Assembly (NCBI GenBank): GCA_963575745.1
Contig: CAUYUJ010019599.1
Location: 42,501 to 106,500 of the forward strand
DNA length: 64,000 bases
Reading direction: 5' to 3'
Source of the DNA: Prorocentrum cordatum
Taxonomy: Eukaryota; Sar; Dinophyceae; Prorocentrales; Prorocentraceae
In this document: one piece after another, positions 22,270-31,963 of the stretch
Position numbering within the stretch: position 1 is the stretch's first letter
Layout of the letters: each line of letters starts with the position of its first letter
Made by a program: the position numbers and the translations under genes
Notes under the pieces: model-generated
What the model was told of the DNA's origin: nothing
Databases searched by the model: none
Seen by the model: the letters and a program-made list of their open reading frames with translations, nothing else

Positions 22270-22880
22270 CGCTTGAAGTGCCGAACTATCCTGCCGAGGA
22301 ACTCTTGGGTTGCGTAGGGCTGGTCTTGCGGGCTCCCTGGGGCTCTCTGGGCCCGCCTAGGGCTGTTTGGGAGCGGACCTGGAGGCGCGCTGGGCCTTAT
22401 TGGAGCGTCGGAAAGCCGAAAAGACAAGAAGGTCAAGATCTTCTAATTCCCAAGCAAAATTGACGATTTTGGCCTGTTGGGACCCTCTTGGGGGTGCTCC
22501 TGGAGGCGTCTTGAGCCATGTTTGAAGCCTCTTGGGAGCTACCTGGGGCCTCCTGGGGCTTTCTTGAGGCGGAAGCCCTGGGTTTTCCGGACGCGGTCCG
22601 TCTCTTGGACACCTCTCGGGCCTGTTTTGGAGCACTCGTGGGCTGCCCTGGGCGCTTCTTGGGCCAGCCTTGGGCTCTCCGGGACCGCCTCGGGGCGGCG
22701 TTGGGCGCTTCTGGAGCTGTTTGGGGGCGATCTCGGAAGCCTCCTGGGCCGCCTAGGAGCGTCGGACAGCCGCAAAGATCAGAAGGCCAACACGCTTCCA
22801 AAACTATTGTAAAGCCAACAATTTCTGGCCTGCTGGGGCCCTCGTGGGAGTGCTCTTGGAAGCGTTTGGAGCCATGTTGG
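22270..22880. repeat. ~356-bp dispersed family (GGAGCGTCGGA), two tandem units
   Basis: GGAGCGTCGGA at 22401 and again at 22757 start units that share AGAAGG(C/T)CAA, TTTCTGGCCTG/TTTTGGCCTG, GGGACCCTC and GAGCCATGTT(T/G)G in order, 356 bp apart. Related sequence with GGAGCGTTGGAAG lies at 26335 and 26696 (361 bp apart). TCTTGGGGGCCTC-type short repeats fill the units. No gene. Confidence 0.7.
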
Positions 22881-23084
22881 AGGCCTCCCGACACCTCTAC
22901 CACGTGCTTCGGCGACATGGGTCGAAGATGGGAACCATTCCTGGTGCTGAAACAGCACCAGGGTCCGTCCAGAGCCGCTCGGGAGACGCCCCGAAGCGGC
23001 TCTGGAGAGGCCCGGGGAAGGGGGGGTCCTCCCATGGCGACTCGAGGCAGCTGGCCAGAGGCCCCCAGCCTCGTACCCCGACAT

Positions 23085-23125
23085 ATGTATGTGTATATAT
23101 ATGTATACATATGTGTATATATACA

Positions 23126-23164
<39 letters not shown>

Positions 23165-23200
23165 CTAGAGCAATCGCGCGCGCTTCGCGCGCGCTCAAGT
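23085..23200. repeat. (TA)n / TATGTATACATA tract followed by GC-rich hairpin
   Basis: TATATATGTATACATATGTG-type repeats run into a pure TA run (23130-23162). GCGCGCGCTTCGCGCGCGC (about 23176) follows, a stem with a TT loop. This sharp AT-to-GC switch is the only easily melted site in the region. Confidence 0.85.
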
Positions 23201-23790
23201 TCTAGCTAGGCTTGATGGGCTAACGCATGGAAAACCACCTTTGTCGTTTCTTGCATTCAGGGACTCTCTTCGAGGCCCTGCAAGCCTCGGAATCGTATAT
23301 AACGGGAACAAAACACACGAATTGCCGTCAGGTATTCAACGATTTGGGGACCTCGAAGGCTTCCGGGGTTCTTGTCTGGGGCCTTCAATGTGGTGTTATG
23401 TGCAAGAATAGACAAGGGGGCGAACTTGGAACAAAAAACGGAATGGTGGGATGCCAATTGTTCTAAAGTTGTAGTGCCTGGGCTGTGGGTTAGACGTTTT
23501 CTGCATCCAGGCCACGGTCTGTCGGGATGCCTCTCGAGGTCTTCGTGCAAGAAAAAATAAGCAGGGGGTGAGTTGGAAGAAAGTAATTCTAATACTCCAC
23601 TGCTTCAACTCATGGGATCATGGGATCTCGATTTCTACAATGGTTTCAGGGGCAACCAAGAGGACACGAAGACGATTCAAGAGAGTGCCAAGACAGCGTC
23701 AGGAGAGTTCAACAGCATTCCCGAAACATGTTTGCATGTGACCCCGAAGTCTTGATGGGGCTCGAGGAAGAGGATCGGGAGTAGGAGCCC
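23201..23790. other. Low-copy spacer, no gene recognised
   Basis: Mixed-composition DNA, about 590 bp. Short open frames (23227-23466 and others) have no recognisable motif and no splice context. Not assigned. Confidence 0.4.
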
Positions 23791-25020
23791 TTGAAAACAA
23801 CAAATCTCTGGAATTCATCCCCAACTTTCCTGTGTTGGGTTCTCTTTTTGAATAGAGCAGTGTGGTCGCCCCTTCCTTCCTTCTTCCTCCTCCCCTTCTC
23901 CTTCTCTCCTGTTTCCTGTGTTCCACCACTACAGCTCGCGGTGCCCTGGGGGGCTGCGATCTGCCAAACTGTCGGCACATTTGTGGGCTCCTGGGATGCC
24001 CATCGGAGGAGCGTCATACGCCGACCACCTTTATAGCTGGCGGTGCTCTGGGGGGCTGTTATCTGCAAAACTGTCGGCACTTTCGCGGGCTCCTGGAAGG
24101 CCCAGCGGAGGTACGTCATACGCGGGCCACCACTATAGCTCGCGGTGCCCTGGGGGGCTGCGATCTGCGACACTGTCGGCTTTGTTGTGGGCTCCTGGGA
24201 GGCCCAGCGGAGGCACGTCATACGCGGGCCACCACTATAGATCGCGGTGCCCTGGGGGGCTGCGATCTGCGAGATTGTCGGCACTTCCGTGGGCTCATGG
24301 GAAGCCCAACGGGGGTACGTCATACGCGGACCACCGCTATAGCTCGCGGTGCCCTGGGGGGCTGCGATCTGCGACACTGTCGGCACTTTCGTGAGCTCCT
24401 GGGAGGCCCAGCGGAGGTGCGTCATACGCGGGCCACCACTATAGCTCGCGGTGCCCTGGGGGGCTGCGATCTGCGAATTTGTCGGCACTTTCATGGGCTC
24501 CTGGGAGGCCCAGCGGAGGTGCGTCATACGCGGGCCACCACTATAGCTCGCGGTGCCCTGGGGGGGTGCGACCTGCGAAACTGTCGACACTTCCGTGGGC
24601 TCATGGGAAGCCCAGCGGAGGCACGTCATACGCGGACCACCACTATAGCTCGCGGTGCCCTGGGGGGCTGCGACCTGCGACACTGTCGGCTTTGTTGTGG
24701 GCTCCTGGGAGGCCCAGCGGAGGTACGTCATACGCGGGCCACCACTATAGCTCGCGGTGCCCTTGGGGGGCTGCGATCTGCGAGATTGTCGGCGCTTCCG
24801 TGGGCTCTTGGGAGTCCCAGCGGAGGTACGTCATACGCGGACCACCACACACGCCCCTTGTGTGTTCGTTTGTTATGTTCGCCGCTGCTCTTCTTGCTGC
24901 GCTCTTCTGAAATCACTGCTGGGTGCTCGTCTTGCGCATTGCGAATCCTTCAGAATGCCAGTCAGCATTGAGTGGTCCTGAGTATACTCGCCACATGTAT
25001 AGAAAAGGGTTGGGTACGCC
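23790..25020. repeat. Satellite module 1: 102-bp tandem array with conserved flanks
   Basis: About nine 102-bp units (for example TAG-phase points at 24136, 24238 and 24340). Consensus phrases are GCTCGCGGTGCCCTGGGGG, CTGCGATCTGCGA, GGGCTCCTGGGAGGCCC and GTCATACGCGGGCCACCACT. The left flank has CCTGTGTTGGG and GAGCAGTGTGGTCGCCCC. The right flank has CTTCTTGCTGCGCTCTTCTG, CAGAATGCCAGTCAGCA and GTATAGAAAAGGGTTGGGTA. Because 102 is a multiple of three and units lack stops, 34-residue repeat frames stay open on both strands; I read them as non-genic. Confidence 0.9.
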
Positions 25021-26312
25021 GCAGGGACGTTTCCCAACCCTCCTGTGTTGGTTTGTCGTTTTCAACAGAGCAGTGTGGTCGCCCCGTCCTTCCTCCTTCC
25101 TCCTCCCCTCTCGTCCCCTTCTCCTTCTCTTCTGTTTCCTGTGTTTCCGTCTCCTCTTCTCTCGTGCCGTCTGCGATCTGCGCAACTGTCGCCTTTTCGT
25201 GAGCTCCCGGGAGGCCCAGCGGAGGTGGGTCCCACGCGGATCACCTCGGCGCTTGTGAGGCCCAGTGGAGGTGGGTCCCACGCGGACCACCTCGGTACCT
25301 CGCCGCCACCTGGGGGGCTTGCGATCTGCGAAATTGTCGCCACATTCGTGGGTCCTGGGAGGCCCAGCGGAGGTGGGTCCCACGCGGATCACCTCGGTAC
25401 CTCGCCGTACCCTGGGGGGCTTGCGATCTGCGCAACTGTCGCCACGTTCGTGGGCTCCTGGGAGGCCCAGCGGAGGTGGGTCCCACACGCGGATCACCTC
25501 GGTACCTCGCCGCCCCCTGGGTGGCTTGCGATCAGCGCAACTGTCGCCACTTTCTTAGGCTCCTGTGAGGCCCAGCGGAGGTGGGTCCCACGCGAAACTG
25601 TCGCCACTTTCGTGGGCTCCTGGGAGGCCCAGCGGAGGTGGGTCCCACACGGATCACCTCGGTACCTCGCCGCCCCCTGGGCGGCTTGCGATCTGCGCAA
25701 TTGTCGCCACTTTCGTGGGCTCCTGGGAGGCCCAGCGGAGGTATGTCCCACGCGCATCACCTCGGTACCTCGCCGCCGCCTGGGTGGCTTGCGATCAGCG
25801 CAACTGTCGCCACTTTCTTGGGCTCCTGTGAGGCCCAGCGGAGGTGGGTCCCACGCGAAACTGTCGCCACTTTCGTGGGCTCCTGGGAGGCCCAGCGGAG
25901 GTGGGCCCCACGCGGACCACCTCGGTACCTCGCCGCCGCCTGGGTGGCTTGCGATCTGCGCAACTGTCGCCATTTTCGTGGGCTCCTGGGAGGCCCGGCG
26001 GAGGTGGGTCCCACGCGGATCACCTCGGTACCTCGCCGCCCCCTGGGGGGCTTGCGATCTGCGCAATTGTCGCCACTTTCGTGGGCTCCTGGCAGGCCCA
26101 GCGGAGGTATGTCCCACGCGCATCACTCGAAGGTACGTCACACGCGTTGCTTTCAACGCCCCTGTGTGTCCATTTTGTATATTTGCCGTTCCTCTTCTTG
26201 CTGCGCTCTTCTGAAATCACTGCTGGGTGCTCTTCTTGCGCGCTGCGGGTCCTTCAGAATGCCAGTCAGCAGTAATCGCCACAGGTATAGAAAGGGTTGG
26301 GTACGTCACAGG
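25021..26312. repeat. Satellite module 2: diverged 102-bp array with the same flanks
   Basis: The left flank repeats CCTGTGTTGG and GAGCAGTGTGGTCGCCCC (about 25040-25085). The array (about 25165-26130) has GGGGGGCTTGCGATCTGCG, CAACTGTCGCCAC, GAGGCCCAGCGGAGGTGGG and CACCTCGGTACCTCGCCG, with period 102 (25294, 25396) plus small indels. The right flank repeats CTTCTTGCTGCGCTCTTCTG, CAGAATGCCAGTCAGCA and GTATAGAAAGGGTTGGGTA. A truncated unit recurs (25565 and 25828), so array 2 has a higher-order period of about 263 bp. Confidence 0.9.
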
Positions 26313-26329
26313 GTAATGTTTTCCAAATC

Positions 26330-26965
26330 CCTCGGTCTTGGAGCGTTGGAAGGAGGAAAACGTGAGAAGGCGAACAGCGTCGACAAAAACCACTGACAAT
26401 CAATGTGTATACCCTCTTCGGGCTCTCTCGGGACGGCTCTCGAAGCTCTCTTGGGCTGTTTTGGGGGCCTCGTCGGGGATTTTGTAAGAGCCTCTCAAGG
26501 GTCTGGGGTGTGTTGGGGGCCTCTGGGGGGTCCTGGAGTCCTCTTCGAGGTCTCTGGCGGCCTCCTGCTCCCGCTCTTGGGCTCATCTGGGGCCTGTTCT
26601 TGGGTGGTCTGGAGCTGTTCTGGGCGCCTCTTCGGCAGTCTCGGGGCCTCTTTGGCCAGTCTTGGGGCCGTCTTGGGGGCTTCTTCGGCCGTCCTGGAGC
26701 GTTGGAAGTCTGAAATGGTGAGAAGGCCAACAACCTGCAAACACACAGACAATTATCGGAGGCCTCTCGGAGCTCTCTTGGGGGTCTCTTGGGGGTCTCC
26801 TGGGAGCCTAGAGAGCCGCCCGAAAGCTATTCTGGGTTGCTTGGTAGCGTCTTGGGCAATTCTCTTACGTTGTGGGGGCTTCTTGGGGTCGTCTTGGACT
26901 GTCTTTGGGCATTGTGGGGGCTCCCCGGGAGGCCGGGAAGCGCGGTACCGGGAGCGCACACCAGA
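26330..26965. repeat. ~361-bp dispersed family, further copies
   Basis: GGAGCGTTGGAAG at 26339 and 26698, each followed by GTGAGAAGGC(C/G)AACA, mark two units of the family seen at 22401 and 22757. The rest is TCTTGGGGG/TCTCGGGGCC short repeats. No gene. Confidence 0.65.
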
Positions 26966-27009
26966 TGTAAGCGAGGTGGAGGACGCCCCGGGAGGGGGCC
27001 CGGTCTGTC

Positions 27010-27118
27010 TGTTTGTGTGTATATATAAACGTACACATACATGCACATACATGCACATACATGCACATACATACACATACCTACCTACCTACCTACCTAC
27101 CTACCTACCTACATACAT
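27010..27118. repeat. (ACATGCACAT)n and (CTAC)n microsatellite
   Basis: ATACATGCACATACATGCAC repeats give way to a run of CTAC tetramers (27082-27112). Confidence 0.95.
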
Positions 27119-27806
27119 TTGTGCTTCGTCTGGCCTGTAAACTCGTGGAAACCACCCAAACCCCAAATCATAGAAAAAGCATGGTTGAAACATATGATGC
27201 CACTACGTAAAAAAGACACTCACGATTCGGCAGACGTGGCCCCATCAATTAAATGATCACGTGTATGAAATATGAGAGCTCCATGCGTTTCTTATTCAGG
27301 ATGCAGAGTGTTTGTGTTTCGACCCCGATCCTACGGTCAGTAGCGCACACGCGCGCAAAACATGACTCTGAACGCCACTTGCCAGGACTGGTGCCTCGCC
27401 ACTGCTCTAAAATTTAGGGCGGGCTGGGTGTTTCGCTTGAGACTTCTTCTGTCGAATCTGTCCCGCCACCTGCCAGGAACGTGCAAGACTCGAATTGCGG
27501 TGTCATCGAATGGCCACGCACTCTGTTCCTTCGACCCCTTCCTCCCGCCTCTCGTCATCCTCCTAGTTCCCGCCTGGGTTTCGACCCGAACGCAGCGTCC
27601 AACAAGCAACCGCACCCTGCCCCCTTGCAGCAGTTCGGGGGGAGAATCACCCAGTCCCGTGTGCGACTGGAAAGTGGAGGGGCGGGGAGAGCGGCGAGGG
27701 AAAGGGAGAGGAGGTGTGGACGAGAGGGAGAGAGGGGAAGGGCTGGAGGGAGGGAGGCCCAAGGGAAGGGGAGGAAGGGGCAAGAAGGAAAGCACGAGAA
27801 CGGGAT
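27119..27806. other. Upstream region of the transposase-like gene
   Basis: The region is less GC-rich up to about 27350, then pyrimidine- and purine-rich (27530-27790, GGGAGAGGGA tracts). The frame that becomes exon 1 is open from 27362, but this part lacks the composition and motifs of the downstream coding sequence, and the leader relic interrupts it, so I leave it outside the gene. No TATA or TTTT box is clear. Confidence 0.4.
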
Positions 27807-27827
27807 CCGTAACCAGTCTGGCTCAAA
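27807..27827 (+). promoter_or_regulatory. Relict-like spliced leader upstream of the transposase-like gene
   Basis: The 21 bases read CCGTAACC, then AGTCT, then GGCTCAAA. They match the dinoflagellate leader (CCGTAGCC...GGCTCAAG) at 17 of 21 positions and lie 42 bases before the chosen ATG. A pyrimidine-rich stretch and TTTTCGTCTAG (AG at 27863-27864) follow, a plausible present-day trans-splice acceptor. Genomic leader relics arise when a trans-spliced mRNA is copied back into the genome. The match is imperfect, so this stays a hypothesis. Confidence 0.5.
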
Positions 27828-27868
27828 GCCATAGCCGTGTTTCTTCCCGACGGTTTTCGTCTAGAGGA

Positions 27869-29761
27869 ATGAAGCTGTTCACTGCGAGTTTTGTGGTGAT
27901 GATCGGCTGGGCCGCCTTGAGTTCTGAGCGCCAAGCTGGTGAGTCCAGTTCGGGTTCGCCCGATGTCCCTGCTCACTGGGCGGACCTGGCCGATCAACGA
28001 GAGGAGGGCCAGGGCATCAGCGGCACCGAGAGTTCGTGGCACGCTTCTTCTGTCGAGCAGGGTCCCCAGGGCGACGGCGCCAGTGATCACCTCGAGGCGG
28101 AGATGGCCGACGGTGATGGCGCCATAGTTCCGTATGTGCCGCGCAGTGAGGACGTTCAGATGGCCCACGCTGCCCCCCATGCTCTTTTGCCGCGGCGGCG
28201 AACACTCAGACCCAAAGAAGTCATGCAACCGTTGCTCAGTTTTTTGGAGGCGAACGATTACGACATGCAGGAATTATCTGGTGATCGACAGGCCCTTGTT
28301 TTAGCTGCCCTCCCACCCGAGCCACTGACAGACAATGAGCGTTCCACATATATGATGAGCGTCTACACTCGGGCACTTCGCGTATCTGGTCACATTCTTC
28401 CCAAAGCAATTGATTGCGTGGCAAGAGTGCACGAGTCACACAACGAACGCACAGATATATTCCCAACGACGCAGCACAATGTGGCGGAAGATTTGTTCAA
28501 GCGGAAGCACGTGACCTCTCATTCTGCAGGTGCCAGGGCGCATAGTGTGTCTGTGGACATGTACCCAATTATTCAGAGACGTGTCGCTACAGCAGCCGTG
28601 ATTGTGGAACGGCGCGATGCGATCAACATGATCAAGCAAGTATGTGAAGCTGTCAAGTCCACAGGCGGTCGTTGTATATACTTGGTCGAGCACCCACGGT
28701 GCGACGAGACGCCCATGCCTGTCAAGATCAAGGAGTCTCTCATTGCACAGCAGTCTCACGCCAGGGCGTACCAAGCTGTTGAAGACATCGAGATCGAACC
28801 TCTGCCGCTGGCTGGACGCACTCAGCACCAGACCGCCCCAACAAAGTTGTTGAACACAGAGTGGAAATATGGAGTTCTGGTTTATAACAAGGGTTTGTAC
28901 ACGTCGATTTGTTTTAAAACAACGCAGTGGCTGCAATGTTTGTCTAGAACAACAGGTGAGGTTTACGCTGATGCCATTGAAATGTCCAAGTTACCGCTCC
29001 ACGAAGTAGATCACTTCTTTGAGTATACGTGCAGGGTTGCTACAAATGATGCCGACAAAGCTGTTGCGAAAGCAGAACGTGCCATCGCAAACGTAGGATA
29101 TCGCCACCATTATTTTGCTTTCAAGTGTCAGTTGCACAGGGCGGCCGCCATGAGAGAGCACATCCTTAAACATATGTCTTCTGATATTACGACGTCCATG
29201 GTATCTTGTGTATTGAGCATGCGCATGCAAGGTTCCCTGAACACATTCCGCGCAGCTATGAGAGACGTGCTCGCCAGCCACGGCTTTTTCACTTTCAACA
29301 CAGACAGGCTGCAGGACCGCACTTCCAGAGATGACATCATATCTGTTTTGGACGTATTCCTGCCCAGATCGATCAAACAGAATATACGGAGGCGGGATGT
29401 CATTCTTAGTTTGGTGCATTCCGTTGGTGATGGGTTGGTGCATTATGAGCGGTCGTGCCAGTGCTGTAAATCAGAAAATCAATGCCGCAACCGGATGAAG
29501 TCATCATTTGTGTTCGCTCTGGTGCCCTGTATACCGAAGTCCTTCCCAGGCAGAAATTGGATCAAGAACGAGGATGCGTTTGACACAGTTGGGCTGCTTC
29601 ATTTCTTCGGCCTCCTCAAACCAACATACATGCGATTCTGCCGCGCTTGCGGCGCCAAGATCCCCATCGATCCGACCCGCGTGTTGCCCAAGCACTACGA
29701 GGGCGACGGCGGCTTCGAGGGCGGCGTCGCGTTTGGCGGCGCCGACAAGGGCCCCGACGAG
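27869..29761 (+). CDS. Transposase-like protein, exon 1
   Basis: About 631 codons. The start at 27869 follows the possible acceptor CTAG at 27864; an upstream start in the open frame is possible, and residues 1-20 (MKLFTASFVVMIGWAALSS) look hydrophobic. Candidate RNase-H-fold catalytic features, counted from this ATG: CDETPMP with Asp at about 279, TNDADKA with Asp at about 394/396, and CQLH (Cys about 420, His about 423), a C-x2-H insertion motif seen in several DDE transposase superfamilies. Cys clusters CQCCKSENQC and CRACG near the exon end could bind metal. The exon ends ...DEGAG-type codons then GTGCGCAAGT, a good GT donor in phase 0. The arrangement resembles a multi-copy dinoflagellate protein family that I believe is transposon-borne. 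The function is inferred, not shown. Confidence 0.6.
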
Positions 29762-29782
29762 GTGCGCAAGTGAAGGAAAAAA

Positions 29783-30388
29783 CAACATCAATCCTGCAAG
29801 TGGCCCTGAAACCACATAAACAAACTGAACATATGGGGGTCGGCTGGGACTGCGGGCGGGCCGTCTGTTCCCAGGGGGCCTTCTGGGACTGCGCGTGGAC
29901 CGTCGGCTCCCACGGGGGTCGGCTGGGACTGTGCGCGGATACGTCGGCCCTCAAAGAGTCGACTGGGGCTGCGTGCGGGACCGTCGGCTCCCATGGGGGT
30001 CGGTTGGGACTGTGCGCGGGGCCGTCGGCTCCCAGGGGGTGGGCTGGGGCTGCGCGCAGACCGTCGGCTCCCATATGGCACAACGTGAGCATGCCTACAT
30101 CAATTAAATGGGGGGGCCCTTTTAATACATCATTGCTCAACAACCGCGTGTCAGTCACTCAATGTCTTCTTACCCCCCCGCCCCTTTTACCCGCCCTCCC
30201 CCTCTCCCCCTCGCCCCTTCCTGCCTTGCCCCCTGCCTTCTCACTGCCGCCCTCCGCCTCGCCTGCATCATCGCACACGTCCTCCTCCGTGTCCTCCTCC
30301 TTGCGTCCCCCGCCCTCCTCTTTTTTTGTTTGCGAGGTGGTAGCGGAACCTGTGATCCCAGCGTGGGCGACTTGCAGGATTGATGTTG
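29783..30388. mobile_element. Intron 1 filled by a 606-bp inverted-repeat element (introner-like)
   Basis: CAACATCAATCCTGCAAGT (29783-29801) is the exact reverse complement of ACTTGCAGGATTGATGTTG (30370-30388). Pairing extends four more bases inward (GCCC) past one mismatch. The element fills almost the whole proposed intron (29762-30419: donor GT at 29762, acceptor CCACCAG at 30413-30419). Inside are five to six copies of a ~41-bp minisatellite (GGGGGTCGGCTGGGACTG, ACCGTCGGCTCCCA; 29833-30080) and a pyrimidine-rich tract (30170-30330). Confidence 0.6.
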
Positions 30389-30419
30389 GGTCGCGGATGC
30401 TGTTTCCGTTGGCCACCAG

Positions 30420-31004
30420 GCAGACTACAATGACACCAGACAAGTGCAAGACGCCCGTCGCAAACACACCCTCAAGATGTGCTACCATCCATCACTGCTG
30501 GCCGAAGTTGTCACAACCAGAACACTCATCGAGCCGCACCGTGTGTACGTCCAACAGCTGTTGTATTTCGGAGGCGAACAATTTGAATTGAGGCAGCGGG
30601 CCCACGAGGCATCCGCCCTCAGCAGCGGCGCCACAGGCGCTGGGCTGAGGCACCACAGAGTCACTGTAGCAACGTCGTGTGTTCTTGAGGATGAGTTCTT
30701 GTCCAGCACGCGTGACATCATGACAAACAGCGATCGACACAGAGCAGTACCACAGCACAGCAGAACTGAACGCTTGAGGACGGAATGGCTTTGCAAGTTG
30801 GTGCACAGCGCATGTGGTATTAACGAGATGAAGCACGACTACAAACGATATCCAATGAAACTGTTTTGTGCCCTTTCTGATCCAGGTTTATTGGAGAGAA
30901 TGTCGAAAGAACCGCAGTGTGTGATGGATAGATGCTCAAGGCAATTGTTGACGCTTCGCGTGCCCCCACCAGCCCATCCACTAACGATGTCCAGTGGGCT
31001 TGAG
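30420..31004 (+). CDS. Transposase-like protein, exon 2 (3' boundary uncertain)
   Basis: From acceptor CCACCAG, frame 3 reads ADYNDTRQVQ and on through LYFGGEQFELRQRAHE to MDRCSRQLLT without a stop, in phase with exon 1. The segment is helical with scattered Cys residues (CKLVHSACG). It matches the expected middle part of the same dinoflagellate family. The true 3' edge lies between about 30940 (AG|GC) and 31004 (GAG|GTTACC). No pair of boundaries restores phase with exon 3 exactly, which may mean a missed short exon, an unusual splice site or decay. Confidence 0.5.
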
Positions 31005-31963
31005 GTTACCAGGGAAGTGGTTTAACATGCACGAGAACAAGGGGCGGGGGAAATCGCCATGTACACCAAAGGGGGAAGATGGATGATGGATCGTCGCCGC
31101 CGCCGGAGGAGGAGGAGGAGGGAGAGGGAGACGGGGAGGATGAGGAGGAGGATGAGGTGGGGTAAGGCAAGGACGAGGAGGACGAGGAGGAGGAGGAGAG
31201 GGAGGAAAAGGATGTAGAATTGGGTACATCGGTGATCCTTTTGGGGCCTCGTACGGGGTCTCTTGGGGGCCTCTTGGGGGCCTCTTGGGGGCCTAGTGGG
31301 GCAGTTTGGGCGCCTCTTGGGGCCCCCGCGGTGCGCTCTCTGGCGCTTTAGGGGCGATTATGGGGCCATCTTGGAGGACCTGGAGCAAACGAGAGGAAAA
31401 CTGGACTTAGCGCACCCCCTCGGGGGCCACCAACATTGTCTATTTGCGCCCTCTGGGAGCGCTATTGGGGCGCTCTTGGGCGTTCCTGGGGCCGTTTTGG
31501 GGTTCTCTTGGGCTTCTTTCGGGGCACTGTTGGGCCATCTTGGAGCCGTCTTGAGGCCTCGGGAGGCTATCGAAAGGGAAGGGGCGACTATGCAAACATC
31601 GCTGTTTTTTCTTCGGTGTTGGAAGGCGTCTCGCTTCTTGGGGGCCTCCTTGGAGGTTTCGGAGGCGTCGTGGGGCCGTTTTGGAGCGTTCTTGGGGCCA
31701 CTTGGGGCATCTTGGGGGCCGACTTGGGGCATCTTGGGCTATATTGAGCCATTGTGGGGTCATGTTTGTTGGCATTATGAGGCCCTTTTGGTGCCATATG
31801 TTAAGAAAACGTACCCTCAGACACCTCGCGGTGCGCCCCGTCCAGACCCAAGGGAGGGGGTGCGGGGGGAGGGGTAAACCTCTCCCCAAACGGGAAGAAT
31901 GGGGGTTGGAAGGAGAAGTTCGCTAGACACCTGCGCCCAGAGGGTTGGTTGGATTCCTTTCAG
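30955..31963. repeat. Intron 2, a copy of dispersed repeat C
   Basis: Starts with TTCGCGTGCCCCCACCAGCC, CAGGGAAGTG and ACATGCACGAG, then GGA-rich and TCTTGGGGGCC-rich blocks. Near its end come CCTCGCGGTGCGCCCCGTCC and GCGCCCAGAGGGTTGGT, and the acceptor TTCCTTTCAG at 31963. The same landmarks occur at 50105-51075 and 62501-63472. Its ends show a short imperfect inverted repeat (CCACCAGCCC versus GGGTTGGTTGG). The intron therefore looks like an inserted copy of a mobile or dispersed element. Confidence 0.6.

Noticed and set aside
23709-24971. 34-residue repeat proteins on both strands of the 102-bp array
   Set aside because: The period is a multiple of three and the unit has no stop, so open frames are automatic; there is no plausible start or splice context, and the diverged second array does not preserve one frame.
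23930-26130. CRISPR-like array
   Set aside because: Units are directly adjacent 102-bp satellite copies without unique spacers, in a eukaryotic context.
27362-27868. Upstream extension of exon 1 from an earlier ATG
   Set aside because: The frame is open but consists of purine-rich repeat-like codons, contains the leader relic, and precedes a better acceptor and start at 27864-27869.
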